Assembly: GCA_003342815.1 (NCBI GenBank) | Contig: PTEX01000206.1 | Span: forward strand, 248,001-312,000 | Reading direction: 5' to 3' | Length of the DNA: 64,000 nt | Origin: Eudromia elegans | Lineage: Eukaryota; Chordata; Aves; Tinamiformes; Tinamidae | Shown: one piece after another, positions 1 through 13,365 of the stretch | Layout of the letters: the number at the start of each line of letters is the position of its first letter | How positions within the stretch are numbered: the first letter of the stretch is position 1 | Made by a program: the position numbers and the translations under genes | The notes under the pieces: model-generated | Database searches by the model: none | What the model saw: only the letters and a program-made list of their open reading frames with translations | Told to the model about the DNA's origin: nothing

Positions 1-163
1 GAGTGGGGAACTTGCAGCAGAAATAATAAAACCTGTGGATTTAAATGGGGCCTGGAAACAAGAACGAGACACATCGTGAAGAAGCCAGCAAAAGACACAA
101 TACAGTGCCCCACCATTGCAGAGTCCAGACGGTGCAAAATGGCCACGCGGCACTGTCCGGGAG
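1..163 (+). CDS. RSPO2: RSPO2 penultimate coding exon (partial): end of the thrombospondin type 1 repeat
   Basis: R-spondin 2 is a secreted Wnt/beta-catenin agonist. Its furin-like repeats bind LGR4-6 and the RNF43/ZNRF3 ligases, and its TSP1 repeat and basic tail bind heparan sulfate. Frame 1 is open from the first base and reads EWGTCSRNNKTCGFKWGLE, then RTRHIVKKPAKDTIQCPTIA, ending ESRRCKMATRHCPGG. This is the TSP1 repeat with its WxxW-type start cut off at the left edge, with Cys residues in TSP1 spacing, and it matches my recollection of human RSPO2 nearly residue for residue. The exon ends in phase 1 at a GTGAGT donor at 164. The single leftover G joins the GA that opens the exon at 32,854, making Gly. 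Paralogues RSPO1, 3 and 4 differ in the CPTIAESRRC segment and in the tail, so I am confident of RSPO2. The upstream exons lie outside the window. Confidence 0.95.
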
Positions 164-1146
164 GTGAGTAGAGTGTTTGAGTGTTCTGTTACACAAAGGC
201 TTGTGCTAAACTTCAAACAAGAGCAGTTCATCCCAGCTGAAAGTAAAATACCTTTTTTTTTTTCTGATCCTGAGACCCAAAAGGCAGCAGTGCCACCACA
301 GCATGTGGCAAAACTCAAGGGAAAGGCTCATGTTGGGAATAAGCCTCTCAATATGCTCGGAAGCTTCTTCCCGCCAGGATAGCAAGGCCTGTTCCAAGGG
401 GTCCATTGCAGACCGCTGCCCGCCGTGGGTGTTTGAGCTCCGGCATCAATGCCGTGCCGGGTGTGGAATACCTAAGTGCTCCACGCTTTGCAGCACGGAT
501 GTTTCTAAACCTCGTTGCAGACTACACGCCCCACGCTGGTGATGGTGTTTTGGGCTTGGCTACATATGGCAGTGTTTAACTGGAACTGCAGATGTGTTAC
601 TTATTCTGAATATTACAGATCTGGGGCCAAACCAAGGCAGGAGTGACACAAGCAGAATAAAGCAATAGACATGAAGCTCTTTAGACTAAGACCAGCTTGT
701 GACAAGCAGGTGGTTTAAAAGAACGAGTAAATAAATGTTCGGATTTCTTTTCCATGGTGTTCTAAGACTTACATAGGGAAACTGATTTAAAGAGAAAAAA
801 TCAAATTTGTGTTCAGTTTTGTAGAGCCCAACATGGAGACATGGAGATTTTTCAGTAAATCATAAGCCTATAGAAGTCAGCATGTTTTACAAAGCTTCTT
901 CTTATTAGGCAGAGGTAATTTTTAGGAAAATTATGTCTCTTGTGTGTTTTGCAATCTTTTGTCAGTTAGCAATGATTTTGCTGTGGGCACCAAAGCATAA
1001 GAGAATGAAGATATTCTGAAAGTCAAGGAAATGATCTAAGAAATTAGAGGAAGGAGAAGAGGTATTCTTTAAAAACAAAGTCAACATAGAGGGAAACCAA
1101 GTGTTCACAGCAAGATGATCAACAGATAAAGATGTAATTCATTTTT

Positions 1147-1243
1147 AGAATCATAAGATCATAGGAAAATTCGGGCTACAGGGGACCTCAAAATATCTTT
1201 AATACCTCCTGCTGCAAGCAGGGTCAACCATGAGATCAGCCCA
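1147..1243 (-). mobile_element. CR1 LINE 3' end, old fragment
   Basis: Read on the + strand, it starts with the inverted CR1 tail (AGAATCATAAGATCATAGG), followed by a diverged copy of the usual 3' end (GGGGACCTCAAAATATC..., then GCTGCAAGCAGGGTCAACCATGAGATCAG, here abbreviated). Only about 100 bases remain and divergence is high, so it is an old 5'-truncated copy. Confidence 0.7.
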
Positions 1244-4200
1244 GTAAAAAGGAGTAAAATTTTGTGGAGTCCTTAGATAAAAGCATGACCTGATGAGTGA
1301 GGTAAAACTGAAATGGTCTGAAAATAGACACATAAGTAAGTATGGCTTGTATTCTGGAATTCTTGAATGTGTCCCTCTTGAACACGCTGCCCACTACTAT
1401 TCCAGGAAAACAATATATGTAAACTTTTGGCTTAAAGAATAAATCCAATGCAAGCTTTATATTTGTCTGGAATACCCTAATACTTTCTGGAGGAGAATAT
1501 AAAGTCGATTCCCTTTTCCAGGTGAATCAAGTCTAAATCATGCGCTGTTCCTTCCAGCCCCTCTCCCTGCACACGCATGCCTGTGTGCACCCACACACCC
1601 CACACAGGGCCGTGGTGGAACATGGTAACATGCAGCCGGGCACGCTTACCCCCGAACCAGAGCTGCTAAATCCTCTTCGATCCAGGTGGGCTTATCAGGG
1701 CCGCTGCTGTTGTGTGAACATTTATCAATTATGGAGTGTGAGCAGCTTTACCTCCTCGCTCCGGCAGGTCTGCTACTAAGGAGCATTGACACTGTGGCTC
1801 TGCTGATGATTTAGCCAGAGTTTAGTTAGTGCTTTGTGCTCGCAGCATAGTTAATCTGCAGCCTATAGAAACCTCCTGAAGACATTAAAAAGTTGACTAC
1901 AGTTACACCGTGTTTTTATTTTATTTTTGCAAATGAAATGCAGTCACAATTCCAGCAGTCAGCTGCAAAACAAATATGCAAAAAATATTTTGTTCGTAAA
2001 TGAAAAACAATTGACTTAAGTGACAGGTAAGTATCATTGTCAGCTCTACACTCAGTTTGATTTTCAGTTACATGCAGACCTCCATGAATAACAGTGAAGA
2101 TGGTCTAAACTGCTACAGTGTCTGCTATCAGACCACATAAAGAAACTTTAACATAAATGAGAATCATTGATCTTGTTTGTTTGCTTGTTTTTTCATTTAA
2201 GTGAAGGTGACTGTGATTCTAATTCAGCAAACTGAGTTATAGAGAAGGAAGGAAGTAGTAGATAAAAACATGGTCTAATACTGATGTATTTCTGTAACTG
2301 TCTTAAACTAAAGAATTATCAGCCAGACTTCTGCATGCTACTGCAATCCGTTTTAATCAGCCTACCCCAACATAAAAATGATGAATAATAGCCTGTCTTC
2401 CCACAGTCTGCTGGTTTTGTGATATAAACTCTCTTCAACCTAGTGCTGCCTGATGTGGTATCCACCTTCTCCCTATTTCCTACAGGTTTTCGTGGATTAT
2501 AGGTGCGAGAATTCATCTTTTCACAGTGTACACTAAATCATGCACTGCTACTTAGATTGGTTACTGTTTGTCTTTTTATATCAAGTCTCTGTCTTGCAGT
2601 TAAATATCTTCATTAGTAGTAAATTTGTTGGGAGTGAGTATCCTTTGTTGCATGTGTCCTGTTGGATAATATTAATATTTTCACACTGTAGTGTGAAAAA
2701 TGCTTTGCTGTATGATTATTACTCCCATGTAAATGAAATACAGAGAAAATAACTCGAACTCTTATTACAAGAAATAAATATAATTCAATTATTATATAAA
2801 AAAACCCTAGCCTGTAGCAAGATGTATAACAATTTTATGGTCAGCTTATAAGAGTCATTCTGAGCCACCAGTGTTTTTCTCTGCATAACCAGCAGCAGAA
2901 CTCGCTTTGAAAATGATCTGAGTTTACTTTGTCAGCAATTTAAATGTAGCCCAAACAAGAGATCACATGGACTTCTTATGCCATGTCAAAATGATTTATA
3001 TTGTACACAATATACAGCCCATATTATACATTATTTATATTTTATAAAACATTGTTCTTATCTTTAGGTTAAACTGTTCATTTTAATACATGTAATATAT
3101 TTAATATGTGTAATATTAGAAAGTAGTTTATAAATTTAAAAAGGAGAAAAAGTTCTATCAGTACTGACAGAATGAAATGGTACATCTAAAGGTTAGGTGG
3201 AAAAAAAGCTGTGAAATAAACTCATCTGGAGGAAGGACAAATAAAAAGGTAGAAATCAAGGCTGGGCTGGGTTCACATGGTTTCTGGCTCCTGGCGCCTT
3301 TATGGCTGGTCGTAAGCACCTATATCAAGGTAGCTGTCTATGCTTCATCTACAGACTAGTCTACAGACTGAGGTACCTGAGCTGGTCCTTTTTGTTCTAA
3401 CAAACTCTGAGGCTCAGACGGTGGTAGTGATGAGATCAAAGTGTTTTCCTGCTGAACCAGAAGACTGCAAAACTAACGTGTGTGAAGTTCCACAGAATCC
3501 TCAAACACTATTCTGAGTTTATTATTTTTGCCTGTCAGATGCATGAAGTTTAGCTTGCAGTGGAGAATTTCAGAAAACTCACACATATTTTCAGTTCAAA
3601 TCCATATGGTAGAGATTTACTTATATAATTTCCTTCGTTATTTCTGGTTTATGAGTCCAATGTGTATGCAGGGAGTTATTCTGTGGATGTAATACCCAGC
3701 CTGCATATAAACTCCTGGCAAGTAGAATGTTTCAGGTATGGTTTTAGTCTTGATAATTTAGTCAGAATCCAAATTACTCAAATTATTTTAAATGGTTTGA
3801 GAAGCCTGCTTAATAGACCACAGAAAGCTGTAGAGTGTTCACGAGACTGTAGAAATTTGGAACTTTTGGACATTCATACTGTTTTATAGGCAAAATCTCT
3901 TTGGTTTCACAATTTTTTATTTCATATTTTCTTGTCTAGTTATTCAGGTCACTGATTAGATTTATATTCCAGCGTTTAACTTTCCAAAGACACGCTGCTG
4001 GATTTTCCTCAGAGTTAGGAAATTTATTGTGCAGTCTGCATCAAAAACTATGACCAAATCTCAGTCTTTAATCAGAAGAGTTTTGCTGGAAAGTTCTGAA
4101 AAGCCTGCAGTGCTTTTTCATAACCGTGGGTTCCTGTAAGTTTTAAATATTACAGTCCTTTTGTGTCCTCCCACTCTGTGGAGTTCCTTGCTCATATTTT

Positions 4201-4368
4201 TCAGGGACAAAAGTTACAGTCTGCATAACTACAAGTTTGAACTCTCCATACTGTATGCTAGTGATTAATACTACTTTTATACTGTAACGTAAAGCATTGT
4301 CCTGAGTATAAACTTCCTTCTTTCCCAAGAAACTCCTGGGCTTTGTTACTGGCATTTCAGTGTCCAAA

Positions 4369-4408
4369 GAAAGTCTTCCTTAGGCGAGGAAAGTCTTCCT
4401 GGGTGAGG
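4369..4408. repeat. 20-base tandem duplication
   Basis: The 12-mer GAAAGTCTTCCT occurs at 4369 and again at 4389, giving two units with a 20-base period (second halves TAGGCGAG and GGGTGAG, slightly diverged). This is a small local duplication in intron sequence with no evident function. Confidence 0.7.
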
Positions 4409-5957
4409 AACCTATTGGGTTTGTCCTGTTGAAATCTTGTGGTTTAGAATATGTTTTAAGTATGATTACATACGCAGTACATCTAAGATTCCTTTCCTTT
4501 ATCAAATTTCATTAAATTAGCAGGTTTTCCTATTAGTCATTCAAAATATTTAGTTACTTTTTTAGTCACTGTGAAGTACCAGGAGACAAAAACATTGTTT
4601 ACATAGAAGCTCGTATCAAGTACAGCCCAGCTCTTAGAAAAGGGACTCTTAGTTTTTTAAAAATTCTAACATTAACATTTTGAACCTGAAATAAAAAAAT
4701 AGTAACTCACAAAGACGAACCATAATCTCTGTAAATGTCTCTTGAGAGACTATGTTAATAAATCCTTTCTTTCTAATATTCTTAGTATATAAACTCACAG
4801 GACCATGTGGGATAAGTATCAGATTATACAGCTAAAATGGTTGTAGATTGTGATAGATTAAATGGAACACAGGAAGCAAGGATATTTTTGGTGGTTTAGG
4901 GTCAGATAAAGTGCTTTTGACATATGCTTTCTATTTCTGTACATTTTATTTACATTTAAGCTACTATTTGTGAGCCACATTACACAAAATATTCTCAACA
5001 TTTTTGTACAGACTTTTACAGATCTTTGCAGAAGTGCAATTTAATTAGGTTTTCCTGCTAACTACTTCGGTTTCATACTTATTAGGGTTTGAGATGTTGC
5101 CCATCTGGCCATATGGCTAAAATATTATCTTGTTTATGAAGAGGAATTCTTTATTGCTTTCTTAGTATTTGCCGAGTTCTGGAGATATGAGCTGGAGAGC
5201 AAGTGAAAGGTGATTTCACTTCTTTCCTACTGAAGCCAGAAACATAAAAGATGATACTGTACCTAGTTCAAGTATGTTCCTCAGTGATACTTTCTTATTG
5301 TCAGTACTAATTAATTTAACTGTTATTACAGACAAGGATGTCACATTTGTGTATCTGTTCATGTTATGTATGTCACCCTGTGGCTTGGCTGTAATATGAC
5401 TCACACTAAGTGAAGTTGGACTAACAAAAAGATGACTTGGAATGTTCAGGACGTCCCATACTGGTCTCTTTGCAATCAGCAACTTTCTGCTATTTAGAGG
5501 AAAAAAAAATAAAATAAAAGTTTTTTAAAAATAACAATTAAGTTAAAAGCAATGTAGAAAATTAGTAGGCAGAAATATTATATGGGCTGATATATCTTGC
5601 TGTCTTGAAGTGAAGGTGTTGTCTATAAGCTTAAACTGTCCTAAACTAGTATAATCTCTAGTAGAAATGGTATTACAGAAAGAGTTCTGTCTAACGCATA
5701 GGTACTTTTTCCACTTTAAAAATGTATTTTTTTCTCAAGAGTGAATGTTGGCAAACTTCTGGCTTCAACTTGGCTGATACTTTGAAGGTAAAAATATCCA
5801 AAAGAATTTTTTTTCCTATGAGAAAAGTTTTTTGTTGTCTACCTTTCTTTTCTTTTGAAATTTGTCATAGGAAATTTCTCTTTCTCACTGAATATAAACA
5901 AAACTTTACAGGGAGGAGGCTAACTGAAGTATCTTGCAACTGTGCCATGACCAAGAT

Positions 5958-6410
5958 CACGGAATCACTAAGTAAATCTGGGTAAAAAGGACATAGGTAG
6001 GTCATGTAGTCTAGCTGTCTGCTCAAAGTAGGGTCAGCAATAAGATCAGGCTAAATTGTCCAGGGTATCTCCAGTCTGGTCTTGAAATCCTCCCAAATCT
6101 CTGTGTGATGTTCTAGATGTGGTCAGCCTAATGTCAAATAAAGAGCATGATCATTTCCCTCTGTCTCCTGTCCTATTAACACAGTCCAAAACGCCCGCAG
6201 CCTTCCTTGTTTCGGGGCACACTGCAGCTGAATGCTTAGCCCCATCTCCACGAGGCCCCCAGCTCCTTCCCAGCTGAGCTGCTCCCCAGCCAGTCCATGC
6301 CTAGCCCTGTTGTTGCAGGGACTCCTTCCTTTCCAGATACAGGCTTTGGCTTCTCCTTTAATGGATTTGGTGAAGTTTCTTTCAGCAACAATTATTTGTT
6401 CTTCAGAAAC
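5958..6410 (-). mobile_element. Old CR1 LINE fragment including part of the reverse-transcriptase end
   Basis: The left end resembles an inverted CR1 3' end (ACGGAATCACTAAG, then GGTCATGTAGTCTAG and GCTCAAAGTAGGGTCAG). It is followed by sequence in the order seen in larger CR1 copies: a TCCAGTCTGGTCTTGAAATCC block, then a GC-rich part similar to the region that in the copy at 49.7 kb reads as a change of host-range Alu-free text such as CTTGGCCACGAGGGCACACTG. Here the matching stretch is TTCCTTGTTTCGGGGCACACTGC split across 6206-6228. The copy is heavily mutated and has no useful reading frame. The strand and family are fairly clear, while the right boundary is approximate. Confidence 0.6.
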
Positions 6411-6699
6411 AAGAAATGAAAAAAAAAACAGAAGAGTTTAAAATAAATGCAGCACAGAGCTCAGGCAGTGAGCACTGTGTTCCTTTTAAGCTTTTTGACT
6501 ATGTCTACGCTGAGGTGACATATCTTGAAGAAGTTCATAAACCAGGCTGCTTTTGAAGCCCTCACCGCACTTGTACTCAGTCTCAGTGCACAATACCTAC
6601 ACATATCAACTGCTTTTGGGAGTCAGTGCTAGGGTTCTGCTGAGGTGGGACTCTGTAAACATAACCAACGTGTTTTACGTCACCTGTTAGTTGTGCTAT

Positions 6700-6950
6700 G
6701 TTGCCACAGGAATGGATAGAGTGAGTGCAGAAGCCCTGTCCAACCTGGAACAGCAATAACGGGCTTTTTCTGCATGAAGACAGTCAAGCATTGGACCAAG
6801 TTTGTCCAGAAGGTCGTGCAGCCACAATCCTTGTGAGTTTCCAAGACCTGACTAGACAAAGGCCCAAGCAACCAGGTCTAAAAGGTCTTGGCCCTACTGA
6901 GATGGAAGTTGGAGTAAGGGTCAACCTGAATGATTCTGTGATTATGAGAA
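6700..6950 (+). mobile_element. Old CR1 LINE 3' fragment
   Basis: The sequence GAAGGTCGTGCAGCCACAAT, then TTTCCAAGACCTGACTAGAC and AAGCAACCAGGTCTAA follows the order of the CR1 3' region. It ends in a CR1-like tail, CCTGAATGATTCTGTGATTA. It is 5' truncated and strongly diverged. A 63-codon antisense frame and an 83-codon frame here are incidental. Confidence 0.7.
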
Positions 6951-7479
6951 GAAGGAAAAACATACTCTATCTTTAGGCTGAAGTAACAGCTTCTGATTGG
7001 TCTTGTTTGTAGTAGTAAGATCTAATAGTAGAGATCTAGTAGTGAGATCTCTTAATTTGGTCTAATTAGTCATATTGAAGGAACATGTTGATTACATCTA
7101 GTGTTTTGAATATAATGCTAGTCAAGCTGCTGTCGTTTCATGCATTTCTGGATTTAGCTTTAACCAGGATGCAAGTGCTCATATCTAAGTTTATTGTATT
7201 GTTATTTGACCTGTTCACTTAATTATCTTTGACTGAGTGCCAGGCAGGCAGGATCTAAAAGATACATAGTACAATACACCTTTATTTTAATTTAAGATAC
7301 TATGGCAGTCTAAGAAAACACAGAAAGACCAGCATAGATACTAAAGCAATGCAGAAATCAAGCCATGTTTTAATTTTAGACCTGCTTGGATTTTTTTTAA
7401 GATCATTTAAATCTTAAACAATGATTCATTCTAACTTGTTGACTTTTTCAATAACTTGAGGATTTTTTTCCATCATTGT

Positions 7480-7553
7480 TTTGAGGGGCTTGCGGTTGGA
7501 CTTGATGATCTCAAAGGTCTTTTCTAACCATTATGATTCTATGACTCTATGAT
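7480..7553 (+). mobile_element. CR1 LINE 3' tail
   Basis: GGTTGGACTTGATGATCTCA and AAGGTCTTTTCTAACC are followed by the CR1 terminal repeat units ATTCTATGA CTCTATGAT. Only the last 70 or so bases of the element can be recognised, and the copy is moderately diverged. Confidence 0.85.
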
Positions 7554-8758
7554 CACTGAAGTCATGACATAAATATATGTAGCTTCTTACAGACAAAAGA
7601 AAATGATCCTGCTTTGAAAATATTATCTTACAAGTTGAGGTATGATCTGAGGAGGGATGGTAGGAAACTCAAGAGTGCTGTGGTTTTAGGAAAGATGATA
7701 ATATTTACGAGCAATAAGATCATATTGCTTTGGTTAGTATTGCATTAATTGTGAAGACATTGGAATGTTATTTATCACAGTAACACTAAAAATACATTTT
7801 ACAAGTCTTCCTGGGATTTTCAATGAGACTGTATCACTTTGCGTTGCAAGAATATACATTCAGTATCTACTGCAGCTCGCTCTGTTTTGCAGCAGGACCT
7901 ATTTCTTTACCCTCTGCATAATGATTAAAATTGCAAAGGCTGTAGCTCAGATGCGTACTGGCTGTGCTGGAGTATTGATACTACTAATCAGGCTTGTCTC
8001 TCTGATATATTTTGTGGACATCGATTACACTCTAACCGAGAAGAATGGACCTTTGCTTTTCTTTGCTTCTGATAACATACCCCATAATTTTCAATAACAA
8101 AGTATGACTTGAGGCTTCTGAAGAAAAAAAACAAAAGACCTTTTGGCTCCAGCAGATAATTTACAATAAATAAACTCCACCAAAGACATTTACTTGCACA
8201 GAACTGGTTGGGAAAGTAATTATAATGAGCAAATATATATCTGGTTACTTTATTTGATGGCCATTCTGCACATTTTGTGAAGGAGCAGCAAGTAGGAGCA
8301 AGAAGGGACCAGAGGAACATGGCTTGGAAGCTTTCCAGAAACAAGAACAGTTTTATAGCAGAGCTTAGCCCTTGGAGCCTGGCATGCTTGTTAGTGCATT
8401 TGTTCAGGAAACGAGCTTTTGTCAGCTGCAGAATCTGCTCATCTGGACTGTCAACATCTGCTTTGTGTGTGAGCGATGTCCTGAGAGTATTAGCTGCTTT
8501 TTTTTTTTTTCCTATTCTTTAGTTGGTCAAATTTAGAAGAGATAGTAGCATTAAGACTGCTGCAAATGAAACCTAAATGTAAAGGAAAGCTAGACTGTAA
8601 AAGAAATGAAATCCACAATTTGTCTCGTTGCAGTGAGAGTGCCTGCAACTGGACAGACTATTATAGATTGAGGTACATAGGCGAGCAGTAGAGCTGAATT
8701 ATCAGCTTCTAAAATGAGCAGAAGGATTCCATCTGTATTGATTGAGAGCCTGGCATAT

Positions 8759-8935
8759 TAGAATCACAGAATAGTTCCGACTGGAAAGGACCTCAAGACT
8801 TCATCCAGTCCAGCCTCCTACCAAAAGCAAGTCAGCTGTGAGAAAGGCAGGATGAGCCATTAGTCCAACATCCTCAAAGACTGAATATTTCCCCTTTCTG
8901 GGGCATAGCTCTACTCCCGTTTATCTCTCTATGGT
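8759..8935 (-). mobile_element. CR1 LINE 3' fragment
   Basis: The left edge is the inverted CR1 tail (AGAATCACAGAATAGTTCC), followed by CTGGAAAGGACCTCAAGAC and TCATCCAGTCCAGCCTCC, the standard inverted 3' end of CR1. The body beyond about 8850 is diverged, so the right boundary is approximate. Confidence 0.8.
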
Positions 8936-10029
8936 CTGTGAAATTTTGGTGTATAAATGAACAGGAAGATAGAGCTATTTTTCTTTGTTTTTAAGTGGAA
9001 AATGTAAAAATACACAGAAAATTGCATTAAATTATATTTTCATGGCATTTGCATTGGAACACTTGCATAACTAACTGCTGCCTCTTAGTTTTGCACATAA
9101 TAAGCTGTGCATATATCTCAGGGTAGGAAAATGAGTAAGATCCTGACAGAGGAGTCTTAGTCCTCCATGCTTTCATACCAAAGAACTAAACAAAGCTAAC
9201 TAAAACAGGTGATAATGCTAAAGGTGAGAAGATATGTTCTTTCCTTGGAACTGATGAATAATAAGTCTTTTAGATCCTGATGCAGATGATGCCTTCTTTT
9301 CTATAGAAAAGTAGTCATGACTAATAACTAGTTCATACTCATAAGAATGGGGAAAAAAAGGTAAAAAAAAAGTTATAAAATAGTTTTTACTCCAGCCATT
9401 TTTATTTGAATAATCCACAAAAAACTAATTAATCGTAGATCAGATAATGACTTCTATGTTAACACACTCTAATAATCTTTCTGCAGTGTAATAATCTACA
9501 TTTCTTTCAAAAATGGAACTGCTCTTTAAAATGCTAATATTGTAAATGACCTTCTTAAAAATGGCCGGGCCTAATTCTACAGAATTTGTTAATTAAGTTT
9601 TGAATAGCCTTGCGGAAAGGGAAGAATATCTATTCCCTTTTTATTTTGAGAGATGAAATTCTGCTTCCTGTAAAAGAGGAATCTTATCCATTATTTTAGT
9701 GACTCCTTCAGTTCATGATAAGAGATTTTAACGTGATTTTTTATTATTATTAATTGCTAAAATGTAAATGTTATTGTCATCTTCAGAAAGGCAAGAAGTT
9801 GATCAACCTCACCTCAGTTCTTGGAGAGACTGTAGAACAAGAAGACTTAGCCAGCTCCACCAAGGTTCTACTAAGGACATTCCACATTTAGAGTCTGATT
9901 CCTTTTTGTGATTGAAAAATCTTCTCTGTCCTTGTAGCCAAATTGGAGAAACAAAATGATGAACCCTTATTGTATTTTGTCCTGCAAAGTCCCACTGATC
10001 TGGCTAGGGAGCTGTAGCATATGAAAATG

Positions 10030-10385
10030 GGGAGAATTGTATTTCTTTAGTCTGGAGGACAAAAGATGAATCTTCCCCTGCCTAAAAGAAGAAGATAGGA
10101 AAAGAGAACTAAACTCTTCTCAGTGATGCATGGCCAAAGGACAAGGTAATATGCATAAGTTTTAACACAGTAAATTCCAATTGAATCAAAGGAAAATTCA
10201 AAGTGGGAATGGTTAAGCACTGAAGCAGTATAATCCAAAGAGATGGTGGGATTTCCGTTCATGGAGGTTTTCAAACCTTGACAAGGCCCATAGCGAACAC
10301 ATTGACTTTGAAGTTAGCCCTGTTTTGACTAGGAAGTTGTACTAGATACTTTCCATTGATTCCTTCGAGCTTAAATTATTCTGTG
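10030..10385 (+). mobile_element. Old CR1 LINE 3' fragment, about 350 bases
   Basis: The blocks run in CR1 order on the + strand: TTTAGTCTGGAGGACAAAAG, TTCTCAGTGATGCATGGCC, AGAGATGGTGGGATTTCCG, GAGGTTTTCAAACCTTGAC, and a tail GAGCTTAAATTATTCTGTGA. The copy is much diverged, so its insertion is old. The 200 bases to its left (9785-9990) may belong to the same element, but I cannot recognise them. Confidence 0.65.
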
Positions 10386-11954
10386 ATAACATTTGTATAT
10401 CATATTGCCTTCAGTAGAAAAAAAGAGAAAATCTCTGAAAAAAATGAATTTTCAAAAGAAGTCCAGTTGGAAGTGATTCCCCGATCATGGGGTCTGGCCA
10501 GAGATGGTGTGCAGCTTAGAGTAGGAGGAAAGAAAGCTGACTGGAGAAAAGACAGCAAGATAACTCATGCGATAGGTGTTTAGTTATGCTAAATATCTTC
10601 TGTCAAACCAAAAGGCCTTTCGTTTCTCAGTCTTGGAAGGCATTTAAGACAGTGATGCCTTTACAGGGTGTCCTTCAAGACACTTTTGTAGGAAAGGGTT
10701 GTGGTTATCTCTTACCTGGTTTGTTTTTCCTTTTTCCGTGCCACTCCCCAAAGCATCCCTTATAATGGGCTATATACACCTGGGAGCAATGTTTTAGCAT
10801 TATTTGCCTTACCAGAACAATTCAGCCTGTGGAATTTCTGAGCTGTGTTATCGTAGTGCAGCATCATAAATATTCAACCTATTTTCAGAGGATCAGCGGT
10901 GAATTACCATCAATACAGGAATGCTTACTCAGGCACATTTTCCCCTCTCTGAATGACCACAAATAATCCTTCCGTTCTCTATTTCAATTAAATTGTAAGT
11001 AATAGTAAATATTTTCCTGAGAAAACTATCATGTAGTTTTCCCAGTTATTAAAAGTTGTACGCAACATTTATTTATAGTCATTATTATATCTAGACCAGA
11101 TAAGCACTTTAAACATGCATGTTTTCTCAAGTGTATTGCATTTCAAAAGCAACATGAGTATCATGTGATGCAGTATTTCCTATGGGATTTGTATTTTTAA
11201 TGAATACCCGAGTAGGTACCAGAGTGCAAATCCTCCAAAATGACCAGACTACAATTTAAAACTGTCCCATGGCAATTACACGGTTCAGGATTGTTTAAAA
11301 ATACGGAAAGAGAGCCAGATGCTAATTCATGTAATAAAAGTAATCCAGTAATAAAAGTACTGAAAATGGTTGTAGCTAATCTGTGTGCACAAATTATATT
11401 TCTCCATAAAAGGGAACTGGCAAATTTTGCTGTACATTCCCCTATAACATAACTCTTGTTAGGTTTCTCTTTTGGTCACCCTAAAACAACTCACCTGTAC
11501 CAGGAAAAGCCATATGCTTGTTTCTGATTCCCAGCCAACCAGCTATTTTTGTATTTTTATATATTACAGAATCAGCTGTTTCAGTCACAGCGGAGAAATT
11601 GTTTCACCTATCCAAGATTATTTCCTTCTCCCTGAGGGTCAGGAAAGCACAACTCTGTGCATACATTCTCCCAATGTATGGGAGCCCCTGGGTGGAACAT
11701 CTAGGAAGCAATCTGGTCTGGGTGCAGGGAAGAGCAGTGTGCCTAAGCTGATTTTTAAAGATTCCTAAGATTTGCTAAGTTCTTTCTTTAGGCAGAAGTC
11801 TCTCTTTAGTAATAGACATTTTAGACATAATAGACATATATATATAAACATACATTTTAACAACATTGATGCAGAACCACATCCAAACAGGATTTCCAAT
11901 TGAGTGTTTCTGGTACTTACCATCTTTGGTACCGTTAATCTTTCCAAGAGTACG

Positions 11955-11980
11955 TATACTAGGTTATTATACTAGGTTAT
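11955..11980. repeat. Perfect 13-base tandem duplication
   Basis: TATACTAGGTTAT occurs twice in direct succession (11,955-11,967 and 11,968-11,980). The two copies are identical, which suggests a recent replication-slippage event. Confidence 0.85.
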
Positions 11981-12851
11981 TCCATAAGTAACAGCAACTG
12001 TGGCTGAAGCATAAAGATTTCATCATGATATATCTGTAATATTTAGACAATAAGTGGTGTTTATCCATCTGTCTCGCGATCTTTAAGGAAGCTATAAGAA
12101 AATATCTGTGACTCTAAATGTTGAGATGTGTTCTAAAGATGTGGACTGGTGATCTCTAGCAAACTAGATCATCACCAATTTATTTCTATCAGATTTAAGG
12201 TTCTTTGGATCCATATGGTGTTGCCAAGAGTTTAAGTAGTTGGAACTTTTCAGCTGAACCATGGCTGTGTACATACTCCTTGCACAGCACTGAAGCAGAG
12301 TAAATTATCTCAGCATGCATCACCCTCCTTCTTTCAGCAAGCTATCAGTGTGCATGCATTTAGATACACCTTATATTACTATGGTTGGATACAGCCTGCC
12401 TGTAACCTTTATGTTATTTTTCTTACTATGGAGAATGTTTTTAAATACTCCATTGCCTACTTGCTTGAGAGTTATCAGCAAATTAAGGTAAGGAAGGACA
12501 GCAACCTGATGGATTCAGAGTGAGTCCCACCCCCAACCAGAAAGGACAACTCTGGAGAACAGAGAATGCAAGAGGAGAGAGCAAGAATATGAGAAATGTC
12601 TCCTTGTGGCCTCTTTGTGTTATTTGGCTCTTTAGACATCAGTACTGAGGAAAAAAAAAAAAAGTCCACATGAGCATAACTGTGTCTTAAATAATGGTTT
12701 TGCTTAGTGAATACTAAAGGTAAAGCCTATCCACCCATGCTGCTACTCTGCCTGGTTTCCTTTGACTCAAAATCCACTTTACACTGGCTGTGTCTAAAAT
12801 AACACGCAGATCAGAGCTACTGCTGAATAACTGTTTCCAGGAAGGGGAGCA

Positions 12852-12885
12852 GTTTTAAAACATTCCCATAATGTTTTAAAACATT
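12852..12885. repeat. Two copies of a self-complementary 13-mer, 21 bases apart
   Basis: GTTTTAAAACATT occurs at 12,852 and 12,873. The core GTTTTAAAAC is itself palindromic, so each copy could form a small hairpin. It is probably a local duplication in AT-rich sequence. Confidence 0.6.
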
Positions 12886-13282
12886 AAGGCAAGAGATAGT
12901 TAACTCTACTAAGAAACAAGATTTACCAGACTGAGCAGTGCTGCTTAGATAAAGTGCTATCAGGACGTGAAGTAGGATGCTTGTGGTACAGAACCGTGAT
13001 TTGTTGTGGGGCAATATAGCTCCTGAGTGCTAAATTTCTAAAAGAAAGATAATTAAACTACCACAAAGATGGTTAAAGTCTGACTTTGTATTTTTGCTCT
13101 GAATTTGTTACATCTTTCTTTACTATATGTTCCTTATAATATCTAAATTAGAAGTGTCAACTTTTATACAGCCCAGCAAAGAAAACCCACAATATGGCAA
13201 AATGCAGAAAGTAAATTTTAAGCACTGTAAGAATGTACACAAGAGACAAATAATAAAAATCAGTTTCACAACTCTGCCATAT

Positions 13283-13365
13283 AACTAGGACTATATGTAA
13301 CTGGAACATATGTAACTATGGACTATAGGACTGTGTGTAACTAGTGTAACTGAGTGTAACTGCAA
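13283..13365. repeat. Degenerate short tandem repeat of a TGTAACT unit
   Basis: TGTAACT and close variants occur about six times between 13,290 and 13,360, interleaved with GGACTATAGGACT units. This is a decayed minisatellite-like patch without clear borders. Confidence 0.5.
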
